DNA of 5,135 nt from Acidobacteriota bacterium. Lineage in GTDB: Bacteria > Acidobacteriota > Blastocatellia > Pyrinomonadales > Pyrinomonadaceae. Below are positions 1 through 5,135 of this stretch, piece by piece (the first letter of the stretch is position 1; every line of letters starts with the position of its first letter). The DNA lies in contig JACCYR010000449.1 of NCBI GenBank assembly GCA_013696385.1, forward strand, positions 1 through 5,135, written 5' to 3'. The notes under the pieces were generated by a model. That model was not told the origin of the DNA, made no database searches, and saw only the letters and a program-made list of their open reading frames with translations. Position numbers and translations under genes: made by a program.

Positions 1-1775
1 CACTGCGCGGCGGTGCGGTTGCCGGACTTTTTGTGGTTTCGATGTGTCTTTTGGGCATTGCTCTTCTTTTCGTTCTCGTCCAGCAATTCAGCAATGTGCC
101 AATTGGAAAAATTCCGCTTCTGATTGCCGGATTCGGTTTCGGTGCGTCGTTTGTCGCGCTTTTTGCCCAACTCGGCGGCGGAATTTACACGAAAGCGGCG
201 GACGTTGGCGCGGATTTGGTCGGAAAGGTCGAAGCGGGAATTCCCGAAGACGACCCGCGAAATCCTGCCGTAATTGCGGATTTAGTCGGCGATAATGTCG
301 GCGATTGCGCCGGGCGCGGCGCAGACCTTTTTGAATCAACGGCGGCGGAAAACATCGGCGCGTTGATTTTAGGCGCAACGCTTTTTGCGACAAACGCAAG
401 TCTTTTCGCGCCTTCGCAGCAATTCGGCGTAATTTTATTTCCGCTTGTCGTTGGCGCATTGTGTCTGATTGCTTCGATTATCGGCGTAATGGTCGTTCGC
501 GTCCGCGAAAACCAAGAACCGATGGCAGCATTAAATATCGGTTATTACGTAACGACGTTCTTAGCCGCGCTTCTTTTCGGCGGCGCGTGTTACTGGCTTT
601 TAAATACGCCGAAAGCTCCGAGCGCGTGGCTGTATTTCTGGGCTTGCGGAATTATCGGTTTGCTGACTTCAGTCGCGTTTCTTTTCATTACGCAGTATTA
701 CACCGAATCGGATTATCGTCCGGTTAGATCAATTGCCGACGCTTCCGTAACAGGTCCGGCGACAAATATCATTTATGGCATCGCTGTCGGTTTGGAATGC
801 GTCGCCGCGCCGGTTATTGTGATCGGTATTGCGCTGATTTCTTCTTATATTTTAGGACAATCTTCCGGTTTGCAGGATGCGGGACTTTTCGGCACCGCCG
901 CTGCGACGATGGGAATGCTCGGAACTGCCGGTTACGTTTTGGCGATGGACACTTTCGGACCAATTACCGACAACGCCGGCGGAATTGTCGAAATGTCAAA
1001 TCAACCCGATTCGGTCAGAGATAAAACTGATAAACTCGATTCAGTCGGCAACACGACAAAAGCCTTAACGAAAGGTTACGCCGTCGGTTCAGCCGCGCTT
1101 GCCGCGTTTTTGCTGTTTGCAGCGTATATGGATGAAATCAGACATTACGGTTTGACGCTAACTTCGATAAATCTTGCAAAACCAGGTGTTTTCATCGGCG
1201 GAATGCTCGGCGGAATGCTTGTATTTTTATTTTCATCACTGGCAATTCGCGCCGTCGGCAAAGCCGCGCAAGTCGTTATCGAAGACGTGCGCGACCAATT
1301 TCGCAACGATCCCGGTATTCTTGCCGGAACGTCAAAACCGAATTACGGGCGCACGGTTGACATCGTAACGCGCGGTGCGTTAAAGCAAATGATTCTGCCG
1401 GGAGTTTTAGCCGTCGGAATGCCGATTGCCGTCGGGCTTGTTTTCCGCGCTTTATATAACGCGCAAGGCGGCGCGTTATCGAATAATGTCAGCATTGCCA
1501 CCGGTGCGGAAGTCGTCGCTGCATTTTTGATGGTCGGAACAATTGTCGGAATTTTGATGGCGTTGTTTTTGAACAACGGCGGCGGCGCGTGGGACAACGC
1601 GAAGAAATTTATCGAAAGCGGAGCGCATGGCGGTAAAGGCTCAGATGCACACAAAGCAGCAGTCGTCGGCGATACGGTTGGCGACCCGTTTAAAGATACG
1701 GCGGGACCGAGTCTGCACGTTTTGATTAAACTGCTGGCGACAATTACGCTTGTTCTTGCACCGTTTTTTATTTAG
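1..1775 (+). CDS. hppA: Membrane-bound K+-independent proton-pumping pyrophosphatase, 5' partial
   Basis: This integral membrane enzyme hydrolyses cytosolic pyrophosphate and couples this to ion pumping across the cytoplasmic membrane. The frame is open to the left edge (codons from base 3 read LRGGAVAGLFVVSMC), so the GTG at 33 is internal and the N-terminal helices are off-window. About 590 residues are visible; family members are usually about 650-800. Seen: the substrate-binding block with IYTKAADVGADLVGKVE (183-233), EDDPRNP (246-266) and DNVGDCAGRGADLFES (291-338). Also seen are DTFGPITDNAGGIVEMS (948-998), GNTTKALTK (1047-1073), and the C-terminal signature NNGGGAWDNAKKFIESGAH followed by GDTVGDPFKDTAGPS (1572-1712). 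Many hydrophobic helices lie between these. In GNTTKALTK the Lys replaces the Ala of K+-dependent enzymes and the Thr three residues later agrees; known K+-independent members pump H+. The gene ends naturally at TAG. Family assignment is very secure; ion specificity is inferred. Confidence 0.97.
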   Translation, partial: LRGGAVAGLFVVSMCLLGIALLFVLVQQFSNVPIGKIPLLIAGFGFGASFVALFAQLGGGIYTKAADVGADLVGKVEAGIPEDDPRNPAVIADLVGDNVGDCAGRGADLFESTAAENIGALILGATLFATNASLFAPSQQFGVILFPLVVGALCLIASIIGVMVVRVRENQEPMAALNIGYYVTTFLAALLFGGACYWLLNTPKAPSAWLYFWACGIIGLLTSVAFLFITQYYTESDYRPVRSIADASVTGPATNIIYGIAVGLECVAAPVIVIGIALISSYILGQSSGLQDAGLFGTAAATMGMLGTAGYVLAMDTFGPITDNAGGIVEMSNQPDSVRDKTDKLDSVGNTTKALTKGYAVGSAALAAFLLFAAYMDEIRHYGLTLTSINLAKPGVFIGGMLGGMLVFLFSSLAIRAVGKAAQVVIEDVRDQFRNDPGILAGTSKPNYGRTVDIVTRGALKQMILPGVLAVGMPIAVGLVFRALYNAQGGALSNNVSIATGAEVVAAFLMVGTIVGILMALFLNNGGGAWDNAKKFIESGAHGGKGSDAHKAAVVGDTVGDPFKDTAGPSLHVLIKLLATITLVLAPFFI

Positions 1776-1780
1776 AGCTT

Positions 1781-1875
1781 AAGACACCGGATTTTACGGA
1801 TATATTGGATTTTTTGCGCGGATTTTCAATTGAAAATCCCGCAGTAATTTGGTTTATCTACTTTATTCGTGTCTT
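1781..1875. repeat. Long imperfect palindrome, REP/MITE-like or terminator hairpin
   Basis: The whole stretch folds on itself. The outer ends are AAGACAC (1781-1787) and GTGTCTT (1869-1875). The core is a perfect 20-bp palindrome, GGATTTTCAATTGAAAATCC (1820-1839). TGCG (1815-1818) pairs with CGCA (1840-1843) if C1819 bulges. Between core and ends the arms keep only patchy pairing, for example GATA against TATC. It starts 5 bp after the hppA stop. The outer stem is followed by a T-rich stretch (to 1882), so it could terminate hppA transcription. The GGAT-rich arms look like dispersed palindromic elements found in intergenic DNA of some bacteria, but copy number cannot be judged from one window. 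Confidence 0.6.
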
Positions 1876-1920
1876 TTTCTTTGTCAAATCCCGATTTTCA
1901 CTTGCTTGTCCTATCGGGCT

Positions 1921-1950
1921 GTGTCAAAATTCGTTTATTGTTTTTATAAA
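1921..1950 (+). promoter_or_regulatory. Candidate sigma-70-type promoter for the 88-aa gene
   Basis: GTGTCA (1921-1926, 4/6 match to TTGACA) is followed after 18 bp by TATAAA (1945-1950, 5/6 match to TATAAT), which would give a leader of about 25 nt. Upstream, a CCCGAT/ATCGGG inverted repeat (1890-1895 and 1913-1918) and a repeated TGTCAAA (1882-1888 and 1922-1928) could be a regulator site. Both are short enough to be chance. Consensus matching only. Confidence 0.35.
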
Positions 1951-1982
1951 ACAATTAGATTTGAAGGAGATTTTTTAGATAG

Positions 1983-2249
1983 ATGTCAGAAAACGGAACA
2001 GTAACGGCGACGGACAAATTGGTTGATGCCGCCGAATCTACGGAAACAAACGAAAACACTGAAAATGCAGCGGCGGAAACCGCTAACGAAACCTCTGAAA
2101 ACACTGGGGATCTTTCGTATCATGCAGTTGAAAAAGAAGGAAATGTAACGGCGATTTGGGAAATGCAGGGTCGCAAACATATCCGCACGATTGACCCGCG
2201 TTCAAACGAAGGCAAGCAGATTTTGGCTCTTTTTGAAACCGCCGCCTAA
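1983..2249 (+). CDS. Small acidic hypothetical protein, 88 aa, with low-complexity repeated N-terminus
   Basis: I do not recognise the family. The ATG is the first possible start, because an in-frame TAG ends right before it (1980-1982). GAAGGAGA (1963-1970) is a good SD sequence, though about 13 nt upstream, slightly far. Residues 1-43 are poor in hydrophobics and rich in Glu, Thr, Asn and Ala, with ten acidic residues and one Lys, so they are probably disordered. They contain an imperfect duplication, ETNENTEN (about 21-28) and ETANETSEN (about 32-40). Residues 44-88 (LSYHAVEKEGNVTAIWEMQGRKH, then IRTIDPRSNEGKQILALFETAA) look like a compact fold with strands and a C-terminal helix. There is no signal peptide, membrane segment or Cys pair, so it is likely cytosolic. 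It stands alone between hppA and a small membrane protein. The strong SD, the candidate promoter and the change from low-complexity to ordered composition support a real gene. Confidence 0.75.
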   Translation: MSENGTVTATDKLVDAAESTETNENTENAAAETANETSENTGDLSYHAVEKEGNVTAIWEMQGRKHIRTIDPRSNEGKQILALFETAA

Positions 2250-2473
2250 AATGGTGGGAATAAAAGCGGAAATATCATATTAAACTTGCAGATAACCAAA
2301 AAATCCTTGCCTTTTTTTGCTAATAAAGTTATTATAAGCTGCATTCCAAAAATAAGCAGTTCAAAGTTTGTCGGCACATTTCGAAGAATTGGTAGTTTCT
2401 AAAATTAAAAGTTTTGTTACAGCCGACGGATTTTTGGAAGTTTAACCTTTTTGATAAAAACGGAGGTAATTTT

Positions 2474-2671
2474 ATGAATAGCATGCTGTCTGCCATTTTG
2501 GCACTGATTTCTGCTATAATCGCGGTTTTTTCTTTTCTACAATATCAGAAAACTGCCAGCGCGTTATATTTGATTGGAACGCTTATTTTCTTGCTCGCCG
2601 CACTTGGTTTGGGCGCGATGTTTTTGTCCGGCAGAGTTAATAAGACCGAAGATATTCATATAACTGAGTAG
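2474..2671 (+). CDS. Small hypothetical membrane protein, 65 aa, two TM helices
   Basis: No family is recognised. The frame is open from a TTG at 2414, but the start is placed at ATG 2474 because GGAGG (2462-2466) lies 7 nt before it; upstream codons lack an SD and would add a charged, non-hydrophobic stretch. A second in-frame ATG (2483) is possible but less well spaced. Two hydrophobic segments are visible: about residues 4-22 (MLSAILALISAIIAVFSFL) and 29-51 (starting SALYLIGTLIFLLAALGLGA). They are joined by a short polar turn, QYQKTA. The tail SGRVNKTEDIHITE is polar. This predicts a helical hairpin in the cytoplasmic membrane with a short C-terminal tail. No catalytic motif or Cys is present. 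The spacers on both sides (224 and 445 bp) suggest its own transcript. A role in the membrane is all that can be inferred. Confidence 0.7.
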   Translation: MNSMLSAILALISAIIAVFSFLQYQKTASALYLIGTLIFLLAALGLGAMFLSGRVNKTEDIHITE

Positions 2672-2909
2672 AAATATGTTTTCTGGGATTTCTGATGAGC
2701 GGTAAATTTATAAGAGTTTATTTATTTCATTTGCCGCCTGTTAGGTTTTGCCGTTTTGATTATTCAATTTTAAAAACTATTTATTGCCAAAATGGTTGGA
2801 TTGCGCCTAAATTTCGCTAATTTCGATTCCTCAACATGTTTTTATGTTTTTTTTATTTCATTCCTGACAGTTCTACCGGCATAAATTACAGCAAACAATA
2901 CATCTGCTG

Positions 2910-2937
2910 TTAACTATCAACTATTGACTGTTCACTA
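2910..2937. repeat. Degenerate heptanucleotide tandem repeat, four units
   Basis: Four consecutive 7-mers read TTAACTA, TCAACTA, TTGACTG, TTCACTA, with consensus TTNACTA. TTGTTTA (2938-2944) is a decayed possible fifth unit. CTATTG recurs 14 bp apart (2921-2926, 2935-2940), consistent with a 7-bp period. Seen directly; function unknown. Confidence 0.55.
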
Positions 2938-3044
2938 TTGTTTAGTTAGACCAAACCTACCTTTTTTGTTTTGATGTTATTCCATATTTTGGAAATTTTA
3001 AACAGAAAACAACCACTTTAAATGAAAAATCGTCAAAGATACGC

Positions 3045-3086
3045 TATAATGTTGACTAAATTGTAAAGATTCATAAACGTTATAAT
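3045..3086 (+). promoter_or_regulatory. Candidate promoter region of nfu with two perfect -10 hexamers
   Basis: TATAAT occurs at 3045-3050 and again at 3081-3086. The second would start transcription near 3093 and give a leader of about 24 nt before ATG 3117. Neither has a good -35 box at 16-18 bp. A TTGACT (3052-3057) lies 23 bp before the second hexamer, too far for standard spacing. At this AT content chance matches are likely, so which is used, if either, is open. Confidence 0.35.
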
Positions 3087-3116
3087 TTTGATTTTAACAG
3101 CAACAATTTATAAAAG

Positions 3117-3689
3117 ATGCCAAAAATAGCAGATATACAAGAAACACCGAATCCGAATGCAGTAAAATTCATTTTGAAAGAGCCTGTATCACATGGAACT
3201 TCGCATTCGTTTGATTCCGCCGAAAAAGCAAAAGACGACAAACTTGCTCATTCTTTATTTGAAGTCGGCGATGTCGTGTCGGTTTTTTATATGGACAAAA
3301 TGATTACGGTTGAAAAGCCGGACGAAGCCGATTGGGATGAGATTTTGCCGATGTTGGCAGTGCCGATTCGGGCGGCGGAATCCATTGCTTCTCCAAACGG
3401 AAATGGAAACGGCAACGCGGCAAAAGAAGTCGGCGGCGCAATCGCGGCAGCGGTCAGTGATAATCCGGTAATCGCGCAAATCAACGAATTGCTTGACGAA
3501 AGAATCCGTCCATATCTGGCAAGCGACGGCGGTTGGCTGGAAATTTTGGATTTGGAAGACAAAACCTTAAAAATCCGTTATCAAGGCGCGTGCGGAAGTT
3601 GTCCTTCAAGTCTGACGGGAACGCTGATGGCAATTGAAAATATGATAAAAGATGAGATTGATTCTGAAATTGAAGTCGTCGCGGTCTGA
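3117..3689 (+). CDS. nfu: Nfu-type iron-sulfur cluster scaffold/carrier protein
   Basis: This protein is predicted to bind a [4Fe-4S] cluster at a dimer interface and hand it to apo-proteins in the cytosol. Residues 1-90 are an Nfu N-terminal domain, marked by the hallmark TPNPNAVKF (10-18). Residues about 91-115 are a linker with a Gly-Asn run (NGNGNGN) and an Ala-rich part. Residues 116-190 are the NifU-like C-terminal domain: INELLDERIRPYLASDGG, then IRYQGACGSCPSSLTGTL with the cluster-binding CxxC at Cys159 and Cys162. The length of 190 aa suits the two-domain Nfu form (as in mitochondrial NFU1), not three-domain NifU; there is no IscU or ferredoxin-like domain. The usual DGGD is DGGW here (Trp140). 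ATG 3117 gives the expected family N-terminus, yet no clear SD precedes it. No isc or suf genes are adjacent, so it appears to be a stand-alone unit. Family call is secure; client proteins are unknown. Confidence 0.95.
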   Translation: MPKIADIQETPNPNAVKFILKEPVSHGTSHSFDSAEKAKDDKLAHSLFEVGDVVSVFYMDKMITVEKPDEADWDEILPMLAVPIRAAESIASPNGNGNGNAAKEVGGAIAAAVSDNPVIAQINELLDERIRPYLASDGGWLEILDLEDKTLKIRYQGACGSCPSSLTGTLMAIENMIKDEIDSEIEVVAV

Positions 3690-3708
3690 TAAAAAGTTGC
3701 ACTTTTTA
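3690..3708 (+). terminator. Small hairpin directly after the nfu stop
   Basis: TAAAAAGT (3690-3697) and ACTTTTTA (3701-3708) form an 8-bp stem with a 3-nt loop TGC, starting at the base after the TGA. It is AT-rich and its T-run sits within the stem, so it is a weak terminator at best. It might protect the mRNA 3' end or simply precede the real terminator downstream. Confidence 0.3.
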
Positions 3709-3731
3709 ATTTATCTTAAATCTAAAATTTG

Positions 3732-3765
3732 AAAGCCGTTTGAACCAATATCAAACGGCTTTTTT
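3732..3765. terminator. Intrinsic terminator between convergent genes
   Basis: AAAGCCGTTTGA (3732-3743) pairs perfectly with TCAAACGGCTTT (3751-3762) around the 7-nt loop ACCAATA. On the + strand it ends in six Ts (3760-3765), a classic Rho-independent terminator for nfu. On the minus strand the same stem ends in TTTC and an AT-rich stretch, so it probably also ends the VWFA-related transcript, whose stop codon lies two bases beyond the T-run. Confidence 0.9.
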
Positions 3766-3767
3766 GA

Positions 3768-5135
3768 TTATTCAACGACCTCAAACTGGACAAACTGCGT
3801 GGCGATTTTATTTTTATCTTTCGCCAAAGCGTCGGTAACGACAGTCTGCAAAACATAATCTCCGGTTTGCATTTCAGTTCCTAAATTTATTGCTCCCAAA
3901 GATTTTATTATTCGCAAATCGGATTGTCCGGCTAAATTTACCGGAATTTGTTTGCCTTCAAAAATAAGTTTACCGTCGCGGAAAAGTCTGATTTGTGTTT
4001 GTAATTGCGGCGGTTGTCCGGCGTTTTGTTCGGCATTATAAACTTCAAAACCGTAGCGCAAAACCGTGCCGCGTTTGAATTGTCTTAATGAAATGTCTAA
4101 CAGCGGATTTGTTCCGGGTGAATTTTTAGCGGCATCAGCCGCATTTAGACCGGCTTCCTTATTCCATTGTTCGATTGTCAGGTTTTCTAAAACGATGCCG
4201 GAAAGCGTCAAACGCTCTTTTTTTACATTCGGGACTTCGATAAACTGACTAGCTGAACCGACTTTTTCGCTGGTGTGGTCACGAATTGCAACCCGCATCT
4301 GATATGCACCGGCTTTTTTGATTGGGAAAGTGAAATAATAAACAAAACCTTCTTTGATAATTTTTTGATATTCTTCATTTTTGAGAGTCAGCGTGTAAGT
4401 TTTGCTGATTTGGTCAACCGGCACGCCGTTATTGCCGAAACTCATTGCCAGAAAATCAAAAATTACTTTTTTCCTTCCTTCCGGCTCATCTGAAAACTTC
4501 AAATCTTTGGCAGGAATATAGACAAACGAACTAATTGACGCAGTTTGTTTCGCGTCGCTTTTGAAAATCGTGTTAAGGCTCAAATTAATATCACCCGCCG
4601 CAAATGGCGAAGTCAAAGCCGCGAGAATTTGTTGTCCGGCGGTTTGATTAGCCGGTTTTTTGATTTGCTCGTCGGTAACGCCGAAGAATCCGCTTCGATA
4701 ACGAACATTTGTGTCTTTCCGTTTGACTTTAATTTCTATTTTATTAAAACGCCGCGTTTTCGGGTCGAAGGTTTCCGTATCAGGTTGATAACCGATCAGA
4801 TAATAGCTCTGGTCATCGAGTATTCGACGAATGCCGCCGCTCAAATCATTGTTGTTGAGAATTGGAAAACCGCCCGTTTGTTTTGCCAGATAAACTAAAC
4901 CGTCCTGCGTATTAAAAAGTTTATCTTTGCGATCTGAAAGTCGCCCTTCGACGGCTTCGGCAGAAAGTCCGCCGGTATTATCTTCGGCGGTTAAGCCAAG
5001 TGTTTGCAAACCTCTTGCGTCCATCGTATAAACGACAACCGATGCGCGATTTGCCAAATCAACCAACCGCCGCAAAGATTCCAAAACTCTCGCTGAATCG
5101 GTAAAACCGCTGGTCGTGGTGGTAAAAAGACTAAA
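3768..5135 (-). CDS. VWFA-related domain protein of acidobacterial type, 5' partial
   Basis: Function is not established. The family carries a von Willebrand factor A-like domain and is abundant in Acidobacteriota, usually exported. The frame is open to the right edge: 17 more codons (FSLFTTTTSGFTDSARV) precede the TTG at 5082-5084, which is therefore internal. The visible 455 residues are the C-terminal part. Residues 1-120 end the VWA-like domain: ANRASVVVYTMDARGLQTLG (28-47), a Glu/Asp-rich loop, QDGLVYLAKQTGGF (77-90), and GGIRRILDDQSYYLIGYQP (100-118). Next come TFDPKTRRFNKIEIKVKRK and VRYRSGFFGVTDEQ (to 157). Residues about 160-455 alternate polar and hydrophobic strands, suggesting beta-sandwich domains, with no Cys, membrane helix or C-terminal sorting motif. 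The MIDAS DxSxS motif and signal peptide would be in the missing part. It converges on nfu and shares its terminator. Family call is strong; role is unknown. Confidence 0.9.
   Translation of the reverse strand, partial: FSLFTTTTSGFTDSARVLESLRRLVDLANRASVVVYTMDARGLQTLGLTAEDNTGGLSAEAVEGRLSDRKDKLFNTQDGLVYLAKQTGGFPILNNNDLSGGIRRILDDQSYYLIGYQPDTETFDPKTRRFNKIEIKVKRKDTNVRYRSGFFGVTDEQIKKPANQTAGQQILAALTSPFAAGDINLSLNTIFKSDAKQTASISSFVYIPAKDLKFSDEPEGRKKVIFDFLAMSFGNNGVPVDQISKTYTLTLKNEEYQKIIKEGFVYYFTFPIKKAGAYQMRVAIRDHTSEKVGSASQFIEVPNVKKERLTLSGIVLENLTIEQWNKEAGLNAADAAKNSPGTNPLLDISLRQFKRGTVLRYGFEVYNAEQNAGQPPQLQTQIRLFRDGKLIFEGKQIPVNLAGQSDLRIIKSLGAINLGTEMQTGDYVLQTVVTDALAKDKNKIATQFVQFEVVE

Larger units (their letters stand above)
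2672..3116. other. AT-rich 445-bp intergenic spacer
   Basis: No convincing coding region is visible on either strand. The stretch is clearly more AT-rich than its neighbours. It holds a weak AACAT/ATGTT stem (2833-2837, 2844-2848) running into eight Ts (2847-2854), which might end transcription of the 65-aa gene. It also holds the heptamer repeat at 2910-2937 and two TATAAT hexamers before nfu, listed separately. The rest, including an 11-bp direct repeat TTTATTTCATT (2721-2731, 2852-2862), shows nothing I can interpret. Confidence 0.6.

Noticed and set aside
33..35. GTG at 33 as the start of hppA
   Set aside because: The frame is open upstream to the edge and the preceding codons (LRGGAVAGLFV) read as family sequence, so this is an internal Val.
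88..459. 123-aa Arg-rich open frame on the minus strand opposite hppA
   Set aside because: Its Arg-rich, low-complexity composition is typical of the reverse complement of a conserved coding frame, and hppA is certain here.
2321..2334. TAATAA-AG-TTATTA palindrome after the 88-aa gene, considered as a terminator or operator
   Set aside because: The stem is only A-T pairs with a 2-nt spacer and no T-run follows; too weak to support.
2414..2473. N-terminal extension of the small membrane protein from TTG 2414
   Set aside because: No SD precedes it, whereas GGAGG is ideally placed for ATG 2474, and the added residues do not look like part of a membrane hairpin protein.
2721..2862. 11-bp direct repeat TTTATTTCATT flanking about 120 bp, considered as a target-site duplication
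   Set aside because: No terminal inverted repeats or transposase remnant lie between the copies, and such T-rich words recur by chance in AT-rich spacers.
4545..4898. 117-aa open frame on the + strand opposite the VWFA-related gene
   Set aside because: It lies wholly antisense to a well-supported coding region, has no SD or recognisable domain, and is explained as a shadow frame.
5082..5084. TTG as the start of the minus-strand VWFA-related gene
   Set aside because: The frame continues to the window edge and the start would cut into the VWA-like domain; it is an internal Leu codon.

Overview
The window holds a conventional stretch of bacterial chromosome, most likely from an Acidobacteriota member of the Blastocatellia/Pyrinomonadaceae type. 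This assignment is inference. It rests on the minus-strand protein, whose segments (YTMDARGLQTLG, QDGLVYLAKQTGGF, DQSYYLIGYQPDTETFDP, VRYRSGFFGVTDE) match the 'VWFA-related' family that is expanded in Acidobacteriota. It also rests on the form of the membrane pyrophosphatase and on moderate-GC genes separated by AT-rich spacers. No phage, plasmid, CRISPR, tRNA or rRNA signal was seen.

Layout, left to right. (1) The 3' portion of hppA on the + strand, a membrane-bound proton-pumping pyrophosphatase whose 5' end lies off the window. (2) Five bases after its stop, a roughly 95-bp imperfect palindrome with a perfect 20-bp core, resembling a dispersed REP/MITE-like element or a long terminator hairpin. 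(3) A small acidic protein of 88 aa with an imperfect internal repeat, with its own candidate promoter and SD. (4) A 65-aa protein with two predicted membrane helices and a strong SD. (5) A 445-bp AT-rich gap with a degenerate heptamer tandem repeat and two perfect TATAAT hexamers. (6) An Nfu/NifU-type Fe-S scaffold protein of 190 aa. (7) A strong, roughly symmetric intrinsic terminator shared by the converging genes. (8) The 3' portion of the VWFA-related gene on the minus strand, running off the right edge.

The genes do not form an evident operon. Spacers of 207 to 445 bp, separate SD or promoter candidates and different functions suggest independent transcription units. HppA uses cytosolic PPi to energise the membrane. 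Nfu carries Fe-S clusters to client enzymes. The VWFA-related protein is probably exported or cell-surface, but its N-terminus is not visible. The two small proteins have no function I can assign.

I did not find a convincing new multi-gene system. The items most worth a second look are the palindromic element after hppA, the two unassigned small genes, and the heptamer repeat in the long spacer.
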